A DNA stretch of 22,390 bases from an uncultured Chloroflexota bacterium. Its GTDB lineage: Bacteria; Chloroflexota; Limnocylindria; Limnocylindrales; CSP1-4. The stretch is taken from contig CAIYQJ010000228.1 in the NCBI GenBank assembly GCA_903928275.1, positions 1 to 22,390 of the forward strand, given 5' to 3'. The position numbers were made by a program, and so were the translations under genes. Positions 15,415 through 22,231 of the stretch are shown here, in pieces. Every line of letters starts with the position of its first letter. Position 1 is the first letter of the stretch. The notes below the pieces were generated by a model. That model worked only from the letters and a program-made list of their open reading frames with translations. It ran no database searches and was not told the origin of the DNA.

Positions 15415-18332
15415 CTCGCGCCCCTTCCGCCCGCCGTGGCGCCTTCGACTGCGGGCTCGACCGGGGCATCCTCGACGAAGGCCGGCAGGGTCACCCACAC
15501 GGTGGTGCCGCTGCCGGGTCTCGACCCGATCGCCAGCGTGCCGCCCATCGCTTCGGCCAGGCGACGCGCCAGGGAGAGCCCGATCGCCACGCCCGTGCCG
15601 ATCCCGTTCCGGCTCAGGGGCGAGAGCGCGTCGGTCGCCTGCTCATCCGTCATGCCCACCCCGTCGTCGGCGACGACGATCCGTGACCCGCCGTCTTCCG
15701 TCGGGAGGAGCGAGACCGAGATCGTGACCCCGGGTCCGCCGTGGTGGATCGCGTTGTCCAGCAGGCCTTCGACGATCGTCCCCAGCCGGCGGCCGTCCCC
15801 CGAGCACACGAGATCGGCGAATGGGCCGGTCCGGTCATCGATCGTGACACCTCGCTCCACCGCCAGGGCAGTCACGTGGGACACGGCCAGGCGAACGATC
15901 TGCGCCGGGATGATCGCGCCGACCTCGAGGTTGAGCCGTCCGGATTCGAGGCGCACGTAGTCGAGGATCCGGTCGATGAGCCGCAGCAGGTTCCGGCCGG
16001 CCTCGATGATGTAGGTGACGCTCTCCCTGTCCTCGCCCGCGAGGTCGGCCCGGTCGAGGAGCTCGCCGAAGCCGAGGATCGCGTTCAGCGGCGTCCGCAG
16101 CTCGTGGCTCACGAGCGACAGGAACTCCATCTTCGCCCGGCTCGCGTCCTCGGCTCGTTCGCGGGCCGCGACGAGCTCCCCCTCCAGCGCGATCCGGTCG
16201 GTGATGTCCATGGCGCTCGAGACGAACCGCCGGACGCCGGTCACGTCCGTGCTGACGTGGGTCGCCATCGTGAGGAAGCTGTATGCCCCATCCTTCCTGC
16301 GGAAGCGGCGAACCTCGCCGACGTCGACCAGACCGGTCGTGACGCCAGGCCTGTGCTCGGCCCGCATCAGCGCCACGTCGTCGGGATGGACGCGCTCCCA
16401 CACGAACCCGGGGACCCCCACCACCTCGTCGGGCGCGTAGCCGAGGACCTGCTCGACACTGGCGCTGACGAACTCCACGGTGTCCGTGTCCGCGCGACCC
16501 GCGAAGATGACCGCGGGGCTCGTCTGGAGGATGTCCGCGACGAACGCCTCGCGCTCCCGGAGCCGGGCGTCGACCTCCTGCTGCTCTGTGACATCGATCG
16601 CAGACGCGAAGTACTCGGGCTGGTTGTCGGCGTCCACGCGGACCCGGAACGTGGCGAGGAGCGCGCGATACGATCCGTCCGCCGCCCGGATCCGAACGAC
16701 ACGCGTATCCTCGCCGCCGCCCTGCTGCGCGAGGATGCGGACGGCCTCGAGCTGCGGACCGGCATCCTCGGGATGCATGTGCATGGGGATCCAGTCCTCG
16801 ACCCCGACGATCTCATCCGGGGAGTAGCCGAGGAGCGTCTCGACCCCGGCACTCACGAAGTCGAGGACGCGCGGCACGAGCCGACCCCGGAACATGATCC
16901 CCGGGCTCGTCGCGACGATCTGCTCCACCAGGTCGTGCGAGGCCCGGAGCGCGTCTTCCGCCGCGACCCGGTCCGACACGTCGATCCCCACGCCAACGAA
17001 CCGGTTCCGGTTTCCGTCGGGCCCCTGGACATACCGGACCGTGCTCGCGATGTGCCGGTAGCTGCCGTCCTCGGTCCGCATCCGGTTCTCGTGGGACACG
17101 AAGGCGCTGCCGGCGGAGCGCGCTGCCTGCGAGCGGGCCATGAACACTCGCCGGTCGTCGGGATGCGTCCGCTCCACGATCCAGCCGGGCCTCCCGATCG
17201 CCGACGCCGGATCCATGCCGAGCAGCGTCCTCAGGCCCGGGCTCGCGTAGTCGAGCGTCTGGGTCGCGAGGTCGCCGGCGAATACCGCCCCCGGCATCGC
17301 ATCGGAGATCCCCGCGAGAAGCGCCGAACTCCGCGCCAGGTCGGTCTGCGTCCGCGCCAACGCCGCCCCCTGCCGCTCCGCCGCCGTGGCGAGCATCCAC
17401 GCCCGGATCGCGAAGAGCGCGACGATGACGAGCACGAGCACGTCGGTCGCCACGTCTACGGTTGCGTCCTCGCCGAAGAACTGGCCGGCCAGGGCCACGA
17501 CTGCCGCCACGAGCGCCATCACGGTGAGGAGCTCGAGCCGGAGCCGCGCGCTGAGCGGTGTGACCGCGGGCCGGACGCGCAGCAGGTCAGGGATGGCGGG
17601 ATGAAGCATCGCCGCGGCGAAGCAGATCGACGCGAGGATGGCGAACGAGACGGCGCCCTGGCTCGGCAGCGCCATTTCGCCGAGCACACCGTCCGCGTAC
17701 AGCGTGTCCGCAAGGAGGTTCGCCACCAGCGCGCCGGCGAGCAGTGCCATCGCGCCCGTGAGCCGCCCCAGCCGGATGAACACGAGCGTGCCGAGGCCCA
17801 GCATGACGACGTCGAGAAGGACGACCGCGAAGGCGGCGGCGCGCTCCGGCGTGCCGGCCCCTCCCGGCACGTGCGTGCCGAGGAGCAGCGCGAAGACTGC
17901 GACGCCCGCGGTCGCCGTGACGATGAGCGCGTCCACGATCTCGGCCGGATCCCGGCCGGCGCCGCGCGAGCGTGCGGCGAGGGCGATGCCGGCGGCGAGC
18001 ATGCCGTAGGAGACGACATGCAGGAGGTCGAGGGCGGGCTGGCTGGCGGCCCAGCGCATCGGCTGGCCCATCGCGCTGCTCGCCGCGTCCGCGACGGCCG
18101 AGAGGGCCACGCCGACGAAGAAGACGATCCACGGCAGGGCCGGCTGCGGTGGCGTGGCCCGGAACCGCCAGATCACCGCGACGAGAGAGAATCCCTGGGC
18201 CGCCACCATGACGGTCGCCGCCCCCAGCGAACCCGCGGGCAGGAGAGCGGCGACGACCGCGGCCGCCATGCCCCCCCCGAGCACGACGATCCAGGCGGCC
18301 GACCGGACGCTGCCGGAAGCTGTGGCGGTCAT
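15411..18332 (-). CDS. Polytopic membrane histidine kinase with three PAS domains
   Basis: The product is 973 residues from ATG 18332. An in-frame ATG at 18386 would add 18 Arg/Ser-rich residues with codons unusual for this DNA (TTG, GCT, CGA, GGT), so the shorter form is preferred, though neither start has a well-spaced ribosome site. About nine hydrophobic segments occupy residues 1-310, followed by a short helical linker. PAS domains lie at about 336-465, 466-590 and 596-715, each with a C-terminal segment such as DVSDRV, DVTEQQ or DITDRI. HisKA has His743 in LSLVSHELRTPLNAILGF. The HATPase (about 856-961) shows LLDNAIHHGG, ADDGVGMTD and GTGVAIGLSLARRLAEAMGG. There is no receiver. It leads a three-gene operon, and its 3' end overlaps the next gene by 4 nt. 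It probably senses a membrane or cytoplasmic cue and signals to the receivers encoded downstream. Ligand unknown. Confidence 0.88.
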   Translation of the reverse strand: MTATASGSVRSAAWIVVLGGGMAAAVVAALLPAGSLGAATVMVAAQGFSLVAVIWRFRATPPQPALPWIVFFVGVALSAVADAASSAMGQPMRWAASQPALDLLHVVSYGMLAAGIALAARSRGAGRDPAEIVDALIVTATAGVAVFALLLGTHVPGGAGTPERAAAFAVVLLDVVMLGLGTLVFIRLGRLTGAMALLAGALVANLLADTLYADGVLGEMALPSQGAVSFAILASICFAAAMLHPAIPDLLRVRPAVTPLSARLRLELLTVMALVAAVVALAGQFFGEDATVDVATDVLVLVIVALFAIRAWMLATAAERQGAALARTQTDLARSSALLAGISDAMPGAVFAGDLATQTLDYASPGLRTLLGMDPASAIGRPGWIVERTHPDDRRVFMARSQAARSAGSAFVSHENRMRTEDGSYRHIASTVRYVQGPDGNRNRFVGVGIDVSDRVAAEDALRASHDLVEQIVATSPGIMFRGRLVPRVLDFVSAGVETLLGYSPDEIVGVEDWIPMHMHPEDAGPQLEAVRILAQQGGGEDTRVVRIRAADGSYRALLATFRVRVDADNQPEYFASAIDVTEQQEVDARLREREAFVADILQTSPAVIFAGRADTDTVEFVSASVEQVLGYAPDEVVGVPGFVWERVHPDDVALMRAEHRPGVTTGLVDVGEVRRFRRKDGAYSFLTMATHVSTDVTGVRRFVSSAMDITDRIALEGELVAARERAEDASRAKMEFLSLVSHELRTPLNAILGFGELLDRADLAGEDRESVTYIIEAGRNLLRLIDRILDYVRLESGRLNLEVGAIIPAQIVRLAVSHVTALAVERGVTIDDRTGPFADLVCSGDGRRLGTIVEGLLDNAIHHGGPGVTISVSLLPTEDGGSRIVVADDGVGMTDEQATDALSPLSRNGIGTGVAIGLSLARRLAEAMGGTLAIGSRPGSGTTVWVTLPAFVEDAPVEPAVEGATAGGRGAR

Positions 18333-18413
18333 CGCGGGCGACTGACCTCGGCTGCGAGCCAACGCGTGCGAGCGGCGCGGAGACATCCGGGCCGCGGCGG
18401 CGCTCCCGCACCC

Positions 18414-18455
18414 ACTCTACGCCGGGCCCCAGCGGCGGCCCATACGTCATCCGTA
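18414..18455 (-). promoter_or_regulatory. Candidate -10 element and small inverted repeat upstream of the membrane kinase operon
   Basis: On the minus strand TAGAGT (18419-18414) fits TANNNT and would start transcription about 20 nt before ATG 18386 and 75 nt before ATG 18332. An inverted repeat, TACG-N5-CGTA (18443-18455), falls roughly 36-48 nt upstream of that start point, a common place for an activator site. It sits in an AT-richer patch of the 250-nt divergent region. Arms are only 4 bp, so this is weak. Confidence 0.25.
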
Positions 18456-18479
18456 CCATGCCGCCACGACCCGGGTCCG

Positions 18480-18551
18480 CCCGGGAAGTCCGGTGACCCC
18501 GGGGAGGCCGGCGGCCCCGGGACGGCTCGCGGCCCTGGGAAGGCCGGCGGC
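18480..18551 (+). repeat. Four tandem copies of an imperfect 18-bp unit
   Basis: Units start at 18480, 18498, 18516 and 18534. Two examples are CCCGGGGAGGCCGGCGGC and CCTGGGAAGGCCGGCGGC, and the array trails off in CCCGCCCGG. It lies between the divergent kinase operon and the small membrane protein, ending about 20 nt before the latter's -10 candidate. Confidence 0.85.
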
Positions 18552-18571
18552 CCCGCCCGGATGCGCAGGGG

Positions 18572-18577
18572 TACACT
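18572..18577 (+). promoter_or_regulatory. Candidate -10 element for a leaderless transcript
   Basis: TACACT fits TANNNT and is followed by exactly 6 nt and then GTG 18584, which puts the expected transcription start on the first base of the start codon. No Shine-Dalgarno sequence could fit. The -35 region falls in the 18-bp repeat array and shows no consensus. Confidence 0.45.
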
Positions 18578-18583
18578 CGGGGC

Positions 18584-18994
18584 GTGACACACGCTCCCGC
18601 GCCCGGGTCCCCTGCCACCGCCGCGACGGCCGCCGCCGCTCCGCGGGCCCCCGCCGCCGTGCCCCGTTCGGTCCCGGAGACGCGGCCCACGCGCCTTCCC
18701 CACGACTGGTTCATCTACCTCTCCGCCGTCGCCTTCCTCGCCGGCGCGGTCGCCATCACGGCGCTCGAGTTCGGCGCCGGCCCCGGCAGCCCGCTCGTGA
18801 AGCTGTGCGTGGTCGTCGGCAGTCCGCCGCTCGCGATCGCCCTCGCGGACGCCTCCGTCCGGATCTGGCGCTCCGCCTGGGCGTGGATGCCGGTGGACCG
18901 CGTCAAGGGCATGTTCCGCCTGGCCTGGCTCCTGGTCCCGGCCGTCGGCTTCGTCGGGATCGGCGCCGCGATCGCGCTCGTGCTGCCGGCATGA
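18584..18994 (+). CDS. Small membrane protein of unknown function
   Basis: The 136-residue product is not recognised. Residues 1-40 are rich in Ala and Pro with no signal-peptide pattern. Three hydrophobic stretches follow, roughly 45-64 (WFIYLSAVAFLAGAVAITAL), 71-90 (around VKLCVVVGSPPLAIALAD) and 112-135 (FRLAWLLVPAVGFVGIGAAI), so it is probably an inner-membrane protein with three spans. A short basic/aromatic stretch between the last two (VRIWRSAWAWMPVDRVKG) is likely a loop. The GTG start is supported by the leaderless -10 signal. Its stop overlaps the Nudix gene start (ATGA, 18991-18994), so the two are translationally coupled and may work together. No catalytic motif is visible. Base composition and codon use match its neighbours. 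Confidence 0.75.
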   Translation: MTHAPAPGSPATAATAAAAPRAPAAVPRSVPETRPTRLPHDWFIYLSAVAFLAGAVAITALEFGAGPGSPLVKLCVVVGSPPLAIALADASVRIWRSAWAWMPVDRVKGMFRLAWLLVPAVGFVGIGAAIALVLPA

Positions 18995-19725
18995 GCGAGC
19001 CGCGCCCGCTCCCGGGTGGCTCCCTCCACGGCAGGACCGACCTGCGCGTGGACGGCCCGCTGCCGGTCGCGCTTGACGAGCCGGACGCGTTCCTCACCGA
19101 GGACCAGGCGATCGGGCTCGAGCGCGCGATGCTCGCGGAGGACGATTCGCGTGGCGGCGTGCCTTCGTGGCTCGCGGCCACGCTCAACCACTGCACGCGG
19201 TGCGGCGCCCGCCTGGAGCTGGGTCCCATCGAAGGCGAGGACCGCGATCGGCTCGCGTGCACCGAGTGCGGCTTCATCGCGTACGTGAACCCTCGTCTCG
19301 TCGTCACGACGCTGCCGATCACCGCGAACGGCGAGGTCCTGCTGCTGCGCCGCGGCATCGAGCCCGCGCGCGGCCTCTGGGCGCAGCCGGGCGGCTTCCT
19401 GGAGATCGACGAGACCGTGCGCGAGGCCGCGGTGCGCGAGACGCTCGAGGAGATCGGGGTCGTGGTGGAGCCGGGCGAGATCGTGGGGCTCTACTCGCGC
19501 CCGGAGGCGGCGATCGTCGTGGTCGCGTTCGAGGCCACGATCGTCGGCGGCGAGCCGCGCACGACCCGCGAGGCGCTCGAGGTCCGGCCGTTCGCGCCGG
19601 ACGCGATCCCGTGGCCCGAGATCGCGTTCCGGACGAGCGAGTGGGCGCTCCGCGACTGGCTGCGGCGGGCCCGGCCGGACCTCCACCCGGCCACCCACGG
19701 CGGGTCCACCCACGGCGGGTCCTGA
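18991..19725 (+). CDS. Nudix hydrolase with N-terminal zinc ribbon
   Basis: The product is 244 residues from ATG 18991, which overlaps the upstream stop in ATGA. Longer in-frame starts exist, but they run through the repeat array and the membrane-protein gene. A zinc ribbon uses Cys68, Cys71, Cys90 and Cys93 (CTRC and CTEC). The Nudix fold follows with its metal-binding box at residues 135-157, beginning GGFLEIDETV and ending RETLEEIGV; the usual hydrophobic position after RE is Thr. A ribbon plus Nudix arrangement is shared with NudC-type NADH/NAD-RNA pyrophosphatases and with ADP-ribose or nucleotide-sugar hydrolases. The substrate cannot be assigned; the NudC SQPWPFPxS specificity motif is not seen after the box. 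The first roughly 65 residues have no recognised domain. The C-terminus is a repeated THGGS. It is co-transcribed with the small membrane protein. Confidence 0.85.
   Translation: MSEPRPLPGGSLHGRTDLRVDGPLPVALDEPDAFLTEDQAIGLERAMLAEDDSRGGVPSWLAATLNHCTRCGARLELGPIEGEDRDRLACTECGFIAYVNPRLVVTTLPITANGEVLLLRRGIEPARGLWAQPGGFLEIDETVREAAVRETLEEIGVVVEPGEIVGLYSRPEAAIVVVAFEATIVGGEPRTTREALEVRPFAPDAIPWPEIAFRTSEWALRDWLRRARPDLHPATHGGSTHGGS
19691..19720 (+). repeat. Two exact tandem copies of a 15-bp unit at the 3' end of the Nudix gene
   Basis: CCACCCACGGCGGGT occurs at 19691-19705 and again at 19706-19720, encoding the repeated THGGS just before the stop codon. The 82-nt gap after the gene (19726-19807), between convergent stops, holds only a weak 5-bp stem. 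Confidence 0.8.
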
Positions 19726-19807
19726 GGCGAGGTCCAGCGTCGACGAGGCGCGCGAGAGCGGAGGACGGCGCGCCCGGACGCCGACCGCCGCTGCGCGTCG
19801 GGCCGGG

Positions 19808-20743
19808 CTACCTGCCCCGGCGGTGCAGCGTGGCCGGCGTGAGCGCGGTCCGCTGGCCGCGGTTCCGCATCGCCTTGGCCAGCGCCACGTCGTGGTTGCG
19901 CGTCTCGACGGCGTCGTCGAGCGGGGCGAGGACCACTGGCGCCCCTGTCCGCCGGCTCAGCGCGATCCGCGCGAGCTGGTCGGCGAGCCACGGGTTCTTC
20001 GGCAGGACCGGTCCGTGGAGGTACGTCGCGAACACGTTGTCGCGGCGGGCCCCCTCGCGGCCGTCCGTGCCGTTGTTCCCCGCCCCGGCCACCACGCGCC
20101 CGAACGGCTCGACGCCCGGCCCGAGCTCCGTCACGCCTGAGTGGTTCTCGAAGCCCACGACCGTCGCGGTCTCGCCGTCGATCGTCACCTCGCACGCGGC
20201 GTGCTGCATGAAGCGCTGGCTGCCGCCGAGCGTCTCGAGATCGAGCACGTGGGCGCCCTCGAGTGCCTCGCCGCTGTTTGGGACGTAGCGATGCCCGAAG
20301 AGCTGGAGCCCGGCGCAGACGGGGAGCATGACGACCCCGGCGTCGGCCGCATCCCGCAGCGCCCCGGCGATCCGCGGCAGGTCGCGCGCGACGAGCGTCA
20401 TCTCCACGTCCTGCCCGCCCTGGGCGAAGACGATGTCGAACGCCGCCACGTCCGGCACGGGGTCGTCGGCCTCGTACGAGACGGTCTCGGTGCCGATCCC
20501 GCGCCAGCGCGCGCGCGCCTCGATCGCGGTGACGTTCCCGCCGTCGCCGGCCACGTTGAGGAGGCGCGGCCAGAGGTGGAGGATCCGGATCGGCGGGAGG
20601 TCGGCCACCGGGGTGGGCGCGGCCTCGCGGGGCCCGGCGGTCGGCCGCTCAGATGGCCGTGGCCCGGCGAGCGTGCCGGCATCGGGCGCCTGCGTCCGGA
20701 GGGGCGTCTCGTCGGCCGGTCGGTCGAGCGTCTCGGTCGTCAT
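19808..20743 (-). CDS. gatD: GatD, glutamine amidotransferase subunit of lipid II isoglutaminyl synthase
   Basis: This 311-residue CobB/CobQ-like class I amidotransferase releases ammonia from glutamine and passes it to MurT, which amidates the D-Glu of lipid II at the cytoplasmic face of the membrane. The core begins near residue 52 (IRILHLWPRLLNVAGDGGN) with FAQGGQD next. The nucleophile is Cys143 in LPVCAGLQLFGH, and His243 in TYLHGPVLPKNPWLAD is the catalytic His. GGSQRF and GFENHSGVT are typical of the family. The first roughly 50 residues are a Pro/Thr/Ala-rich extension absent from the usual 240-260-residue GatD proteins. ATG 20743 is nevertheless supported by GGAGG 5 nt upstream, placed 13 nt after the murT stop. 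It forms an operon with murT. Confidence 0.92.
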   Translation of the reverse strand: MTTETLDRPADETPLRTQAPDAGTLAGPRPSERPTAGPREAAPTPVADLPPIRILHLWPRLLNVAGDGGNVTAIEARARWRGIGTETVSYEADDPVPDVAAFDIVFAQGGQDVEMTLVARDLPRIAGALRDAADAGVVMLPVCAGLQLFGHRYVPNSGEALEGAHVLDLETLGGSQRFMQHAACEVTIDGETATVVGFENHSGVTELGPGVEPFGRVVAGAGNNGTDGREGARRDNVFATYLHGPVLPKNPWLADQLARIALSRRTGAPVVLAPLDDAVETRNHDVALAKAMRNRGQRTALTPATLHRRGR

Positions 20744-20756
20744 CGGTCGCCTCCGC

Positions 20757-22208
20757 TCACTGCTCCCAGAACCGCCCGGTCCAGCCGCGCCGGTGCATCT
20801 CCTCGCGCAGCTCGATCGTGGGCGTGTACCCCGCCACGATCGTCAGGCGCTCGCCGGGCGGGACCTGGGCGAGCGCCGCATCGAGCGCGGCCGGCCGGTC
20901 CTCGACCACGGTCATCTGCCGCGGGTCCAGGCCCGCGTACTTGAGGCGCGTGGCGATCTCGTCCGCGCGCGTCCCCGACACGACCGCCCACTCCACGCGG
21001 GGCGCCATCGACTCCACGTCCACGTCCCACAGCCACGCGAAGTCCTCGCCGTCGACGAGCGTGTTGGAGAGGGCGATGAGCAGCCTGCGCGGCTCGCCCT
21101 CGGTGCCGAGCGCCCGGAGCGTCGTGTTGAAGCTCGTGGGGTTCTTGCTGAACGCGAGGATCACCGAGCGACCGTCGGGGAGGGCGATCGATTCCATCCG
21201 CCCGAAGGCCGGCCGGATGCCGGCGAGCGACGACGCCGCGTGGTCGAGCGGGGCGCCGATCGCCACCGCGGCGGCCACGGCCGCGGCCGCGTCGTATGCG
21301 ACGTGGATGCCCGCCTGGGGGATCCGCAGCTCCAGCGACGCGCCTCCCGGCACGCGGATCGTGCAGAGGGTCTCCGCGATCCCCGTCACCTCCACGGCCG
21401 TCACGGCCACGTCGAGCCGAGGGCGGGCGAAGCCGCACCCGGCGCACGCGAAGTCGCCCATGTGCGAGAGGTAGACGGCGCGGTACGCCAGGTCGTGCCG
21501 ACAGCGCGGGCAGCGGATCGTGTCGGCGGCTCGGGTGATCCGGTCGAGCGACTCCGCGACATCGAAGCCGAACGTGACGCGCGGGCCGGCCCGGTCCGAC
21601 GCGAGCGAGGCCACGAGCGGGTCGTCGCCGTTCACGACGAGCACGGCATCCGCGGCCAGCGTCGCCGCGACCGCGTCCATCGCCGCACCGAGGGCGTGCA
21701 GCTCGCCGAACCGGTCGAGCTGGTCGCGGAAGAGGTCCACGATGACGAGGACCCGCGGCCGCAGCTCGTCCGCCACCACGAGGAGCGCGCCCTCGTCCAC
21801 CTCGGCGACGAGCACGCCGGGCGGGAGCGCGCCGCGAACGTCGGCGAAGCCCACCGCGAGGCTCGTCACGCCCTGCACGAGGTTGCTCCCGCTCCTGTTG
21901 TGGGCGACGGGGATCCCCTCGCCGCGGAGGAGCGCCGCGGTGAAGCGCGCCGTGGTGGTCTTCCCGTTGCTCCCGGTGATCGCGACGACGGGGACACCGC
22001 GGTCCGCGACGAGCGTCCGGAGGATCGCGGGGTCCACCCGCCGCGCCACCATGCCCGGCAGCGACGTGCCGCCTCCGCGCCCGAGGACCCGGGACGCGGC
22101 GCCCGCGGCTCGCGCGGCGAGGAGGCTGGCGTACAGGCGGGGGGTCAGTCGCGGCGCGCGCCGCGCGGCGACGAGATCGGCCGGGGGCGCGGAAGGGGTC
22201 TCGGTCAT
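20757..22208 (-). CDS. murT: MurT, Mur-ligase-like subunit of lipid II isoglutaminyl synthase
   Basis: This 483-residue ATP-dependent ligase turns the alpha-carboxyl of D-Glu in lipid II to an amide using GatD-derived ammonia, giving D-isoglutamine in peptidoglycan. The P-loop GSNGKTTT is near residues 77-84, and NRSGSNLVQGVTSLA follows. A four-Cys zinc ribbon (CPRC near 232 and CAGC near 256) interrupts the central domain; this ribbon marks MurT among Mur ligases. GRMESI, FSKNPTSFN and WLWDVDVESM (near 393) belong to the family. In characterised complexes an Asp of the last motif is proposed to complete the GatD active site. Length is slightly above the usual 437-450 because of an N-terminal Ala/Arg-rich stretch. 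ATG 22208 has no ribosome-binding site but has a -10 element 7 nt away, fitting leaderless expression. Confidence 0.93.
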   Translation of the reverse strand: MTETPSAPPADLVAARRAPRLTPRLYASLLAARAAGAASRVLGRGGGTSLPGMVARRVDPAILRTLVADRGVPVVAITGSNGKTTTARFTAALLRGEGIPVAHNRSGSNLVQGVTSLAVGFADVRGALPPGVLVAEVDEGALLVVADELRPRVLVIVDLFRDQLDRFGELHALGAAMDAVAATLAADAVLVVNGDDPLVASLASDRAGPRVTFGFDVAESLDRITRAADTIRCPRCRHDLAYRAVYLSHMGDFACAGCGFARPRLDVAVTAVEVTGIAETLCTIRVPGGASLELRIPQAGIHVAYDAAAAVAAAVAIGAPLDHAASSLAGIRPAFGRMESIALPDGRSVILAFSKNPTSFNTTLRALGTEGEPRRLLIALSNTLVDGEDFAWLWDVDVESMAPRVEWAVVSGTRADEIATRLKYAGLDPRQMTVVEDRPAALDAALAQVPPGERLTIVAGYTPTIELREEMHRRGWTGRFWEQ

Positions 22209-22215
22209 CGGCGGA

Positions 22216-22221
22216 AGTCTA
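22216..22221 (-). promoter_or_regulatory. Candidate -10 element for leaderless murT-gatD mRNA
   Basis: On the minus strand TAGACT is followed by 7 nt and ATG 22208, so transcription would begin at or one base from the start codon. No -35 consensus is seen. Confidence 0.45.
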
Positions 22222-22231
22222 CCCGGATGGC

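Noticed and set aside
18493..18990. Nudix gene extended upstream to 18493
   Set aside because: The extension runs through the 18-bp array and a membrane-protein gene in another frame; ATG 18991 overlaps the upstream stop as ATGA.
19766..19783. Hairpin CGGCG-N8-CGCCG between the Nudix and gatD stops as a terminator
   Set aside because: A 5-bp GC stem with no T tract is expected often by chance in this composition.
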